Source: Aurantimonas endophytica
Lineage (GTDB): Bacteria; Pseudomonadota; Alphaproteobacteria; Rhizobiales; Rhizobiaceae
NCBI RefSeq assembly: GCF_014196845.1
Contig: NZ_JACIEM010000003.1
Coordinates: 372,001-436,000, forward strand
Length of the DNA: 64,000 nucleotides
Direction: 5' to 3'
Numbering within the stretch: position 1 is the first letter of the stretch; each line of letters opens with the position of its first letter. The notes under the pieces were generated by a model. That model did not search any database. It was not told where the DNA came from and saw nothing but the letters and a program-made list of their open reading frames with translations. Made by a program: the position numbers and the translations under genes. Positions 34,977 to 43,429 of the stretch are shown piece by piece.

Positions 34977-37166
34977 ATGTATCTGCGTGCCCGCCTGCTC
35001 GTTTCCGTTTCCGCGATCGGCCTCGCGACGCTGTCGCAGGCGTCGGCGCAGACCGACGGCCAGATCGTGCTGGACACGATCGTGGTCGAGACCGACGGCG
35101 GGACGGGCGGCGCGACGGGCGGGACAGGCACCGGGCCGGTGGACGGCTATGTCGCGCGGGACACCACGACCGGCTCGAAGACCGACACGCCGCTGATCGA
35201 AGTGCCGCAGTCGGTCTCGGTACTCGGCCGCGAGGAACTCGACGACCGCGGCGTCCAGAAGGTCGACGAGGCGCTGCGCTACACGCCCGGCGTGTTCACG
35301 CAGCCCTACGGCTCCGACACCGATACCGACTGGTTCTACATCCGCGGCTTCAACGCCACGCAGACCGGCGTCTATCTCGACTCGCTGAACCTTTATTCCT
35401 ACGCCTTCGGCGGCTTCATCATCGACCCGTTCCAGCTCGAGCGGATCGAGGTCATGCGCGGCCCGGCCTCGGTGCTCTACGGCGGCTCCAATCCGGGTGG
35501 CCTCGTCAACTCGATCTCTAAGCGCGCCACCGGCGAGCGCATCCGCTACATCGAGGGCGGCATCAACGACGATCCGAACGGTTACGGCGCCTTCGACATC
35601 GGCGACCGGCTGACCGAGGACGGCGTCTGGAGCTATCGCCTGCTCGGCAAGCTGCAGGGCGGCGACACCGACACCCACTATGCCGACAATTTCCGCGGCT
35701 TCATCGCCCCGAACCTGACCTGGTCGCCGGATGCCGATACGCGGCTCAACCTGTATGCGACCTACCAGTATGACGACCAGCGCCACGTCAACGGCTTCCT
35801 GCCCTATGTCGGCAGCGTCGTCGGCGCGCCGTTCGGCAGGATCGACCGCGACCTGTTCTATTCGGAGCCGGATCTCGACAAGTTCGAGAACAAGCAGGTG
35901 ACGGTCGGCTACGAGTTCGACACGGAAGTGGCCGACGGCATCACGCTCACCTCCAACACCCGCTACGGCCATGTCGAGCGCGAGGAATACGGGCCGTATT
36001 TCTACGGCTATTACGACCCGGCGACCGGCTTCGGCGGCCTCGAGGAGCCGGTGGGCCCGGACTATCTCCTGAACCGTCTCAACTTCGCGCACGACACGAC
36101 GGTCGATACCTTCACCACCGACAATCGCGCGACCTTCGAGTTCGCCACCGGTGCCGTCGCGCACACGCTGATGACCGGCATCGACTACAAATATTTCCGC
36201 ATCGACCAGGTGCAGTCGTCGGGCGCGGCCGGCCCCCTCAGCCCGACCAACCCGAACTACACCAACGACTTGCCGGCGCTTTACGCGCCCTATCTCGACG
36301 AGACGATCGACCTCAACCAGCTCGGCGTCTACGTCCAGGACCAGGCGAAGTTCGGCGACGGATTCATCCTGACGCTCAACGGCCGCTACGACGAGGTCTG
36401 GATCGACCGCGACGACCGCAGCACCTTCGACGCCGACTACGACAGCCAGGAAGGCTCGTTCAGCGGCCGCGCCGGCCTTGGCTACGAGTTCGCCAACGGA
36501 CTCGTGCCCTATGTCAGCGTGTCGCGCTTCTTCAATCCGCAGATCGGCACGGATGCCAATGGCGAGGGCGTCGTGCCGGAAGAGGGCGAGCAGTACGAGG
36601 TCGGCGTGAAATACGAGCCGAGCTTCCTCGACGGCGTCTTCACCGCCTCGCTCTTCGACCTGACCCGCCGCAACACGCTGCAGTCGATCGCGCCGCTCTA
36701 CATCCCGCAGACGATCGGCGAGATCAATTCGCGCGGCGTCGAGTTGGAAGCCAAGGTCAATCTCGACGAGAGCTGGCGGGTGACCGGTGCCTTCACCGCC
36801 TACGATCTGACGATCGAGAAGGACGCCAATCCCGACATCGTCGGCAACCGCCCGTATCTCTTGCCGGAAGTGCTCGCCTCGGCCTGGCTCGACTACACCG
36901 TCCAGCACGGCACGCTGAAGGGCCTCGGCCTCGGCGGCGGCATCCGCTACATCGGCGACAGCTATGCCGACAACGAGAACCAGCTGAAGGTCCCGGACGC
37001 GACCGTCTTCGACGCCGCCATCCGCTACGACCGCGACGACTGGGGGGTCTCGCTGAACGTCAACAATGTCTTCGACAAGAAATATGTCGCGGGCTGCCAG
37101 ACCAGCGCATCCTGCGGTTATGGCGAGGGTCGCGACGTGCTGCTCAAGGCGCACATGACCTGGTGA
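34977..37166 (+). CDS. TonB-dependent siderophore receptor (FhuA-like), receptor 2
   Basis: A 729-residue outer-membrane receptor. Signal peptide MYLRARLLVSVSAIG...ASAQ (cut near residue 24), TonB box around DTIVVET, plug (TPLIEVPQSVSVLGREEL; GPASVLYGGSNPGGLVNSISK, here in two parts) and a beta barrel ending in MTW with a cysteine pair (CQTSASC) near the end. The start at 34977 was preferred over an ATG at 34929 because the latter lies beside the iron box and would precede the signal peptide by 16 residues; 34968 is also possible. Ligand probably a ferric hydroxamate. Confidence 0.9.
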   Translation: MYLRARLLVSVSAIGLATLSQASAQTDGQIVLDTIVVETDGGTGGATGGTGTGPVDGYVARDTTTGSKTDTPLIEVPQSVSVLGREELDDRGVQKVDEALRYTPGVFTQPYGSDTDTDWFYIRGFNATQTGVYLDSLNLYSYAFGGFIIDPFQLERIEVMRGPASVLYGGSNPGGLVNSISKRATGERIRYIEGGINDDPNGYGAFDIGDRLTEDGVWSYRLLGKLQGGDTDTHYADNFRGFIAPNLTWSPDADTRLNLYATYQYDDQRHVNGFLPYVGSVVGAPFGRIDRDLFYSEPDLDKFENKQVTVGYEFDTEVADGITLTSNTRYGHVEREEYGPYFYGYYDPATGFGGLEEPVGPDYLLNRLNFAHDTTVDTFTTDNRATFEFATGAVAHTLMTGIDYKYFRIDQVQSSGAAGPLSPTNPNYTNDLPALYAPYLDETIDLNQLGVYVQDQAKFGDGFILTLNGRYDEVWIDRDDRSTFDADYDSQEGSFSGRAGLGYEFANGLVPYVSVSRFFNPQIGTDANGEGVVPEEGEQYEVGVKYEPSFLDGVFTASLFDLTRRNTLQSIAPLYIPQTIGEINSRGVELEAKVNLDESWRVTGAFTAYDLTIEKDANPDIVGNRPYLLPEVLASAWLDYTVQHGTLKGLGLGGGIRYIGDSYADNENQLKVPDATVFDAAIRYDRDDWGVSLNVNNVFDKKYVAGCQTSASCGYGEGRDVLLKAHMTW

Positions 37167-37174
37167 GGCGCAGG

Positions 37175-37195
37175 GCCGCGAGCCTTGCTCGCGGC
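37175..37195. terminator. Strong hairpin after receptor 2
   Basis: GCCGCGAGC-CTT-GCTCGCGGC is a perfect 9-bp stem with a 3-nt loop, eight bases after the receptor 2 stop. No T-run follows, so it is more likely a 3-prime mRNA-stabilising or Rho-assisted end than a classical intrinsic terminator. A second imperfect stem (GGCAGGGCC/GGGCCTGCC) follows near 37205-37232. Confidence 0.5.
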
Positions 37196-37304
37196 GCGGG
37201 ATCCGGCAGGGCCATCAGGCGGGCCTGCCGGTCGATCCGGGGGTGAACCCCCAGGCCGGGACATTGCCGGGGCGCGGCGCGAGACGCCGGCCCCGGCCGT
37301 CCAA

Positions 37305-37634
37305 TCAGTTCATGGCCACCGCGCTGGGAGCGATCCGGACGGTCGTGCCGTCGCGGCTGATGTCGACGGCCTGCGGCGCATTGCCGACGGATTCGGGCAC
37401 CATCAGCGTCAGCGACTGGCCGTCCGAAAGACGGGTCGAGACGCGCACCGGGGAACCGGCACTGCCGACAAGGGTCGCCACAACGTCATAGCCGTCGTCG
37501 GCGACGGTGTAGTAGGCGACGCCGTTGAGGCCGCCGAGCTCGATGCTGCGTCCCTGCAGCGGCTTGAAATCATCTGCCGAAGCGGCAGCAGTCGTGGCGA
37601 CGATGATCGCCACGGCTCCGAGGAGCCTGTTCAT
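37305..37634 (-). CDS. Small secreted protein of unknown function
   Basis: A 109-residue protein with a clear signal peptide (MNRLLGAVAIIVATTAAASA, cut before DDF). The mature part is beta-rich with no cysteine and no recognised domain (PLQGRSIELGGLNGVAYYTV, VATLVGSAGSPVRVSTRL). The start at 37634 has GGAG eight bases upstream; an ATG at 37646 lacks one. It converges with receptor 2. A GTTGC-GAT-GCAAC palindrome lies upstream at 37741-37753. I do not recognise the family. Confidence 0.72.
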   Translation of the reverse strand: MNRLLGAVAIIVATTAAASADDFKPLQGRSIELGGLNGVAYYTVADDGYDVVATLVGSAGSPVRVSTRLSDGQSLTLMVPESVGNAPQAVDISRDGTTVRIAPSAVAMN

Positions 37635-37826
37635 GGTCTTCTCCATAGGGGTGCTGTCCACGTGCTCGTTCACGCGAAGAGCCGGCCTTGCCGGGAGACC
37701 GCTCTATGCACCCTCAGGGGCATCAGTGAAACTGAGAAATGTTGCGATGCAACGTAAGAATTATTTAGGCCTCGGAGCCCGCCTTGACCCGGACGCGGGC
37801 GGGACGGATCCCGCCCGCGTCGATGA

Positions 37827-38846
37827 TCAGCGCTCCTGCGACCAGGCGTCGACGAAGTCGTTGTTGTAGGCCGCCTCGAGGTCCGGCAGCGGCTCGGCGA
37901 GATCGCCGGAGGCGAGCAGGCTGTCGTGCCAAGCCTTCCAGGCAGCCGGGTCGTTCTCGCCCAGCCGCTTGCCTTCCGGTGGCGTCTGGCGGGCGATGAT
38001 CGCTTCCGTCAGGGCGCGGGCGAAATCCTGATCCTCGCCCTCCTGCGGATTGCCGGCCGCCGTGTGCTTCAGCACCGTCTCGATGTTGGCAGGATCCATC
38101 GCGAAGGTCGAGCCGCGCGCCACCGCTCGCCCGAACCCCTCGATGACGTCCGGATTCTCGGCAATGAACGGCGCGAGCGCCACAAAGCCGTTGCCGAAAT
38201 AGGTCCGGAACTTGTCCGGCGTGATGTTGGTCATCGCCAGCCCCCGCTGGTTGAGGATGGCGCCGTCGCTGGTCGCCGCCGCATAGGCGTCGATGTCACC
38301 GCGGGTGAAGCCGGCCACCGCGAGGCCGCCGTCGCCGACGACCAGGAACTCATAGTCGTCGCCTTCCTCCATGCCGGCGTCGGTCATGATCGTCCGCGCG
38401 AAGGCGGTCTCGGCCCCGTCCGCGGTGCCGACGCCGATCACCTTCCCGCGCAGGTCCTCCGGCGAGGCGACGCCCGAATCCGCCGGCACCAGCACGCCGA
38501 AGGCGCTCTGCGGATTGAGATTGTAGAAGAACTGCACGTCGAGCCCGCCCGCACGGGCATTGATGGTGGGCCCCGCGCCGGGCTGGCCGATCTCGGCCTG
38601 GCCTGCGGCGACCGCCTGCAGCACGGCAGCCGAGCCATTCACCGCCTGGATCGTGACCTTGAGCCCCTCGTCGGCGAAATAGCCCTCGCCGATGGCCGTC
38701 CAGACCGGCGTGATGTTGATCGCCGACGGATTGGCCAGCACCACGGTGATGTCGCGTGGGGCCGGCGCGTCCTGGGCGGGAGCCGGGCCCGCCCCCATGA
38801 GCCCGATCAGTGCCGCCGCGGCGGTGAGCGTCCAGATTGGTCGCAT
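37827..38846 (-). CDS. ABC substrate-binding protein, nitrate/sulfonate/taurine (NMT1/SsuA) type, copy 1
   Basis: A 339-residue periplasmic protein with signal peptide to about residue 24 (PAPAQ). The SsuA/NMT1 fold is shown by the early IGEGYFADEGLKVTIQAVNG-type segment, GQAEIGQPGAGP and RGKVIGVGTADGAE. AGGGAGGAAA-type ribosome-binding sequence precedes the ATG. It is the last gene of a five-gene leftward operon whose first gene is a related binding protein. The ligand is unknown. Confidence 0.88.
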   Translation of the reverse strand: MRPIWTLTAAAALIGLMGAGPAPAQDAPAPRDITVVLANPSAINITPVWTAIGEGYFADEGLKVTIQAVNGSAAVLQAVAAGQAEIGQPGAGPTINARAGGLDVQFFYNLNPQSAFGVLVPADSGVASPEDLRGKVIGVGTADGAETAFARTIMTDAGMEEGDDYEFLVVGDGGLAVAGFTRGDIDAYAAATSDGAILNQRGLAMTNITPDKFRTYFGNGFVALAPFIAENPDVIEGFGRAVARGSTFAMDPANIETVLKHTAAGNPQEGEDQDFARALTEAIIARQTPPEGKRLGENDPAAWKAWHDSLLASGDLAEPLPDLEAAYNNDFVDAWSQER

Positions 38847-38900
38847 GTCGTTTCCTCCCGATTGTCCGTTGCTGCCGCCGTTCCTCCCGAGAACGGCGTG

Positions 38901-39641
38901 TCAGTCCGTGGTCGCGGCTGATGCCTCCGCCTCGCCGGGCACCGGCGCGCTGGTCTGTTCCTCCAGTCGCTGCAGGGTCAGCCGGTAATGCGACGTCAGC
39001 AGCTCGGTCGCCCGAGCGATGTCGCCGTCGATCGTCGCTTCCATGATAGCCCGGTGCTCCTCGCGGGAATCGCGGCGCGGATAGGTGCCGGACATCGAGG
39101 CAAAGCGGTAGCGCTCGGCATGGTCCATCATGTCGTGGCAGAAGCCGGTGACCCAGGACGAGCCACTGTTGCCGATCAGCGCGTTGTGGAAGGCGCGGTG
39201 GCGCTCCTCCCAGGCCGAGTTGTCGCCACCCTTCTCGCCGGCGAGCCGCACCGGTTCGCGGTCGAGCCGGTAATGGGTGGTGATGAGCTCGTCTTCCCAG
39301 GCCTGCGTCCGGTTCAGGATCGACTGTTCGAGCGCCAGCGCCTCGATCCAGCACCGTGACTGCACCAGCTCGCGGAACGCCTTCAGCGTCAGCGGCGGGA
39401 CGAAGAAGCCCCGCTGGTCGCGCCGGTCGACCAGGCGCTCGGCCGACAGCCGGTTCAGCGCCTCCCGGACCGGATTGATGCCGGAATCGTAGCGCTGCGC
39501 CACCTGGTCGATCTGCAGCTTCTGGCCCGGCTTCATCGTGCCGTTGAGGATGTCGCGCCTGAGCTTCTGGTAGACGAGCGTCGCCGACGTCGTCTTGTCC
39601 GACGGCTTCTGCAGCGGCGGCTCGGGTACCAGCAGGATCAT
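38901..39641 (-). CDS. GntR-family regulator, FadR subfamily (FCD domain), inside the importer operon
   Basis: A 246-residue regulator with a winged helix at residues 18-80 (VYQKLRRDILNGTMKPGQKL, SGINPVREALNRL) and an FCD ligand domain containing ERHRAFHNALI and later histidines. AGGGAGAAGG lies before the ATG at 39641. It sits between the permease and the second binding-protein gene, so it is co-transcribed with its likely targets. It probably responds to the organic acid taken up or a breakdown product. Confidence 0.88.
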   Translation of the reverse strand: MILLVPEPPLQKPSDKTTSATLVYQKLRRDILNGTMKPGQKLQIDQVAQRYDSGINPVREALNRLSAERLVDRRDQRGFFVPPLTLKAFRELVQSRCWIEALALEQSILNRTQAWEDELITTHYRLDREPVRLAGEKGGDNSAWEERHRAFHNALIGNSGSSWVTGFCHDMMDHAERYRFASMSGTYPRRDSREEHRAIMEATIDGDIARATELLTSHYRLTLQRLEEQTSAPVPGEAEASAATTD

Positions 39642-39666
39642 GACGCGCCTTCTCCCTTGGCGACCC

Positions 39667-40524
39667 TCAGAGACCGGGGCCGCCTGCGACCGACGACTTA
39701 TGCCAGAAGACGAAGCGGCGCTCGACCCACACGACCGTCCAGAAGAGGGCGAGGCCCATGATCGACAGGAAGACGATCAGCGAGAAGATGCGCGGCGTGT
39801 TGAGCTGCGACGCCGCGACCCGGATAAGCTCGCCGAAGCCCTTGCCGCCGCCGAGGAACTCGCCGGTGATGGCACCTGCCATGACCCCGACCGAGGCGAT
39901 CTTCAGCCCGGTGAAGATCTGCGGCAGGCCGGTCGGCAGCTTCATGCGGAACAGCGTCTGCCAGCGGCTGGCGCCGAGCGTCTTGAACAACATGCGGGCA
40001 TTGTCGTTGGCCACATGCAGCCCGGCGGCCGTGGCGACGACGATCGGGAAGGTGGCGATGAAGGCGGCCAGCGCCACCTTCGAGGATATGCCGAAGCCGA
40101 GCCAGGCGACGAAGAGCGGCGCGAAGGCGACCTTCGGCATGGTGTCGATGGCAACCAGATAGGGCAGCACCACCCGCTCGCCGAAGCTGGTCTCGCCGAC
40201 GAGAATGCCGAGCGAGAAGCCGATCGTCATGGCGATGAGGAAGCCGTAGATCACCTCCTTGAAGGTGATCCAGTAGGCGACGAGCATGTAGCCGCCGGAG
40301 AACAGGTTCTTGCCGACGAAGACGATGTCCTCCGCCACCTCGATCGGCGACGGCAGGATGATCGGCGACACCAGGCCGAACACGTGGACGAGCTGCCAGA
40401 TCCCGATGAAGGCGGCGAACAGCAGCGCCATGGCGATCGGCCGCGGCACGCGGTCGATATAGGAGGCGCGCTCCGTCCAGACGGTATCGGGCTCGGCGGC
40501 CTCGACGGCGGAATACTCGCTCAT
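39667..40524 (-). CDS. ABC transporter permease, nitrate/taurine type (SsuC family)
   Basis: A 285-residue inner-membrane protein with about six helices. The EAA-like loop is visible as LGASRWQTLFRMKLPTGLP near residue 197, followed by GLKIASVGVMAGAITGEF. Its ATG overlaps the ATPase stop by 4 nt. Together with the ATPase and two binding proteins it forms an NMT1/SsuABC-type importer. Confidence 0.9.
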   Translation of the reverse strand: MSEYSAVEAAEPDTVWTERASYIDRVPRPIAMALLFAAFIGIWQLVHVFGLVSPIILPSPIEVAEDIVFVGKNLFSGGYMLVAYWITFKEVIYGFLIAMTIGFSLGILVGETSFGERVVLPYLVAIDTMPKVAFAPLFVAWLGFGISSKVALAAFIATFPIVVATAAGLHVANDNARMLFKTLGASRWQTLFRMKLPTGLPQIFTGLKIASVGVMAGAITGEFLGGGKGFGELIRVAASQLNTPRIFSLIVFLSIMGLALFWTVVWVERRFVFWHKSSVAGGPGL

Positions 40525-41336
40525 TGGAAGGCTCCTTCGTCGAGAAGCGACCTTATGCGGCGGACATAGGTGGCAAGGCGCGGATCGGTGAGCATGTCGA
40601 GGGAGCGCGGTCGGGGCAGGTCGATCTCGATGATCTCGACGAAGCGGCCCGGCCGCGGCGACATGACATAGACAACGTCCGACAGGATCACCGCCTCGGG
40701 GATCGAGTGGGTGACGAGGAAGGTGGTGGCGTTCTTCTCCAGGCAGATACGCTGCAGCTCCATGTTCATGAAGTCGCGCGACAGCTCGTCGAGCGCGCTG
40801 AAGGGCTCGTCGAGCAGCAGCATCGACGGGTCGGTGACCAGCATGCGGCAGATCGCGGCGCGCTGCGCCATGCCGCCGGACAGCTTGTCCGGATAGACGT
40901 TCTCGAAGCCGGACAGGCCGACGAGTTCGAGCAGGGCGCGGGCGCTCGCATGGCTCGCCTTGGCGGCCGCGGAACCGTCCCGGATTTCGATCGGCAGGAC
41001 GACGTTCTCCAGCGTCGTGCGCCACGGAAACAGCGTCGCCTGCTGGAACATCATGCCGATGTCGCGGCGCGGCCCCATGACTGGCGTGCCGTTGAGCACG
41101 ACACGGCCGCTGGTCGGCGGGACCAGTCCCGCCATGATCTTCAGGAGCGTGGACTTGCCGCAGCCCGATGGCCCGATGATCGCCGAGAAGCTGCCGCGCT
41201 TCAGCGTCAGATCGACGGGGTCGAGCGCGTGGATCGCGCCTCGCCCGTAGGTCTTGGTGACGCGCGACAGCTCGTAGACGACGGGGCGGCCAGCGTCGCC
41301 GACCACGCGATCGATTTCGCCGGCCGTTGCGCTCAT
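40521..41336 (-). CDS. ABC transporter ATPase, nitrate/taurine type (SsuB family)
   Basis: A 271-residue ATPase with Walker [10 protein letters not shown] near residues 56-64, signature LSGGMAQRAAICR near 153-165 and Walker B MLLLDEPFSALD near 172-183. The GGMAQR form of the signature is typical of this subgroup. It overlaps both neighbours by 4 nt (ATGA), showing tight translational coupling with the upstream binding protein and downstream permease. Confidence 0.92.
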   Translation of the reverse strand: MSATAGEIDRVVGDAGRPVVYELSRVTKTYGRGAIHALDPVDLTLKRGSFSAIIGPSGCGKSTLLKIMAGLVPPTSGRVVLNGTPVMGPRRDIGMMFQQATLFPWRTTLENVVLPIEIRDGSAAAKASHASARALLELVGLSGFENVYPDKLSGGMAQRAAICRMLVTDPSMLLLDEPFSALDELSRDFMNMELQRICLEKNATTFLVTHSIPEAVILSDVVYVMSPRPGRFVEIIEIDLPRPRSLDMLTDPRLATYVRRIRSLLDEGAFQ

Positions 41337-42361
41337 TCGGCGTTCCAGGCTTCGACGAACTGGTTCGTGTAGGCCGCCTCGAGGTCAGGAAGCGGCGCCT
41401 TCAGCGCGCCGGTCTCGACCTGCGCCTCGTGCCACAGCTGCCAATGCTCGGGCGGCTGGTAGCCGAAACCTTCGCCGCGGAACTGTTCCTGCGGGTTGAT
41501 CCGGGTCTGCGCAGCCTCGAGAAGCAGCGCCGCAAGCGCGGTGTCCTCGCCTTCCTGCGGGTTCGCCGCAGCGGCGTTTGCGAGCGTCTTCTCGTTGTTG
41601 GCCGGGTCGAGGCCGAAGCGCGTTCCCTTCACCAGCGCGCGGCCGAAGCGCTCGATGACGTCCGCGTTCTCGTCGAGATAGGCCTGGGTGACGGCCCAGC
41701 CATTGCCGAAATAGCTGAGGAACCCGTCCGGCGTGATCTCGCGGAGCGGAATGCCGCGCGCCTCGATGATCGCCGCGTCGCTGGCGGCGGCGGCATAGGC
41801 TGCGACCTCGTCGCCGAGGATGGCGGCCGCCGCCGTGCCGCCGTCACCGATGGCCAGGAACTCGTAGCCCTCGTTCTCCATCAGGCCGGATTCCGCCATG
41901 ATCGCGCGGGTGAAGCCCACTTCGGCGCCGTCGGCCGTCCCGACGCCGATGACCTTGTCCTTGAGCGCGGAGGGATCCTGCACGTCGGACTCCTCCGGCA
42001 CGACGAGGCCGAAGATCGAGTTCGGATACTGGTTGTAGATGAAGACGACCTCCTCGCCGCGCTCGCGCGCCGAAAGGACCGGCCCGGGGCCCGGGTTGCC
42101 GATCTGCGCCTGGCCCGACGCCAGAGCCTGCAGCACGGAGGCCGAGCCATTGACCGCCTCGACCGTGATCGTCAGGCCTTCCTCCTCGAAATAGCCCTCG
42201 CCGATCGCGTTGTGCAGCGGGAAATTGTTCAGTGCCGACGGGTTCGGAACGACGATCGTCAGCGCCGTGGGCTCCTGCGCAAGCGCCGCCGTGCTGGAAA
42301 GCGCAAGCGCGGCGAGGCCCGCCAGAATGCCGATGCGGGTCGATGACGTGCGATATGCCAT
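41333..42361 (-). CDS. ABC substrate-binding protein, NMT1/SsuA type, copy 2
   Basis: A 342-residue periplasmic protein; signal peptide to about residue 28 (AALAQ). It shares many short blocks with the other binding protein of the operon (IGEGYF, EAVNGSA, KVIGVGTADGAE, YFGNG, NPQEGED, PLPDLEAAY), so the two arose by duplication but have diverged. AGGGAGGAA precedes the ATG at 42361. It is the first gene of the operon, transcribed away from the FAH/RraA enzymes across a 295-bp gap. Confidence 0.9.
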   Translation of the reverse strand: MAYRTSSTRIGILAGLAALALSSTAALAQEPTALTIVVPNPSALNNFPLHNAIGEGYFEEEGLTITVEAVNGSASVLQALASGQAQIGNPGPGPVLSARERGEEVVFIYNQYPNSIFGLVVPEESDVQDPSALKDKVIGVGTADGAEVGFTRAIMAESGLMENEGYEFLAIGDGGTAAAAILGDEVAAYAAAASDAAIIEARGIPLREITPDGFLSYFGNGWAVTQAYLDENADVIERFGRALVKGTRFGLDPANNEKTLANAAAANPQEGEDTALAALLLEAAQTRINPQEQFRGEGFGYQPPEHWQLWHEAQVETGALKAPLPDLEAAYTNQFVEAWNAE

Positions 42362-42574
42362 GCTGTTTCCTCCCTGGTAGCGCACCCTCGCTCTTGGTCG
42401 GCGTATGTGCGTAACCGGAAGATAACATCATAAAAAACGTTTTCGGAAGGGCGAACCGATGTTGCGCCTGCGAACGGATACTGGAGAATCATCGGTTTGC
42501 GGCACTTAGACCCGCTAAATTAGTTGAATAGGCAGCTTCTGAAGCGAGACTTCGGGCCGCCAGGCGGATTTTCC

Positions 42575-42589
42575 TTTTGCGCTGCAAAA
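42575..42589. promoter_or_regulatory. Palindromic operator candidate between the importer and FAH operons
   Basis: TTTTGC-GCT-GCAAAA is a perfect 6-bp inverted repeat within an AT-rich segment 68 bp before the FAH-family gene start. The 295-bp divergent region otherwise shows no coding signal. It is a plausible site for the FCD GntR protein encoded in the importer operon. Confidence 0.45.
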
Positions 42590-42656
42590 TACTTTTTTGT
42601 TGTTTTATGCCGTTTTCATGTGCTTCCTCTGCCGATCCAACGATGGGAGGAAAGCC

Positions 42657-43346
42657 ATGAACCAGTATGTCGTCGATGCTCCGGAAATCCCCGCGATCCC
42701 GGTCCAGGGATCGGATGCTCGTTTCCCGGTCCGACGGGTCTATTGCGTCGGCCGCAACTACGTCGCCCACGTCCGGGAGATGGGCGGCAACGAGGATCGC
42801 GACCCGCCGCTGTTCTTCCAGAAGCCGGCGGACTCGCTGGTGCTGGACGGGGGGACCATCCCGTATCCGACCATGACCAAGGACTTCCATTTCGAGGTCG
42901 AGCTGGTTCTCGCCATGAAGGGCGGCGGGCTGAACATTCCGCAGGACAAGGCCCTCGACCAGATCTACGGCTACGCCGTCGGCATCGACATGACCCGCCG
43001 CGACATCCAGGGCGGCGGCCGCCCGTGGGAGATCGCCAAGTCCTTCGACCACTCTTTCCCGTGCGGCGCGATCGTGCCTGCGTCGGAGGTCGGCCACATC
43101 CAGTCGGGCCGCATCGAACTGACGGTGAACGGCGAGACCCGCCAGGAATCGGACGTCGAACTGCTGATCTGGAAGATCCCCGAGATCATCGCGAACCTGT
43201 CGACCTATTTCGAGCTGATGCCGGGCGACGTCATCCTGACCGGAACGCCGCATGGAGTCGGACCGGTCAAGCCGGGCGACCGGATCGAGGCGCGGGTGGA
43301 CAAGCTTCCGGAACTCCACGTCACGGTGGGCGAGCCGCTCGCCTGA
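42657..43346 (+). CDS. Fumarylacetoacetate-hydrolase-family enzyme (fumarylpyruvate-hydrolase-like)
   Basis: A 229-residue single-domain FAH enzyme. The family start VRRVYCVGRNYVAHVREMG, the metal-binding EVELVLAM (two glutamates) with a downstream Asp (GIDMTRRD), and the ending PGDVILTGTPHGVGPVKPGD are present. Size and sequence resemble fumarylpyruvate hydrolase of gentisate breakdown, but no gentisate dioxygenase is nearby; oxaloacetate decarboxylase or related C-C hydrolase activity is also possible. The start at 42657 has GGGAGG upstream; an earlier ATG at 42597 gives an unrelated leader. Confidence 0.86.
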   Translation: MNQYVVDAPEIPAIPVQGSDARFPVRRVYCVGRNYVAHVREMGGNEDRDPPLFFQKPADSLVLDGGTIPYPTMTKDFHFEVELVLAMKGGGLNIPQDKALDQIYGYAVGIDMTRRDIQGGGRPWEIAKSFDHSFPCGAIVPASEVGHIQSGRIELTVNGETRQESDVELLIWKIPEIIANLSTYFELMPGDVILTGTPHGVGPVKPGDRIEARVDKLPELHVTVGEPLA

Positions 43347-43429
43347 TGGAACGCGGCCGCGGCGCAACGGGAGTTCCCGGCCAGCGCCGCGGCCGGCAAT
43401 GACCGGTACCTGGAAGCGGAGCGACAACG

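Noticed and set aside
34902-37154. A 750-codon open frame opposite receptor 2
   Set aside because: It mirrors the whole receptor gene, is rich in Arg, Glu, Val and Asp as expected for an antisense shadow, and has no family features.
37175-37195. Classical intrinsic terminator after receptor 2
   Set aside because: The stem is perfect but no T-run follows; recorded as a hairpin with lower certainty about termination.
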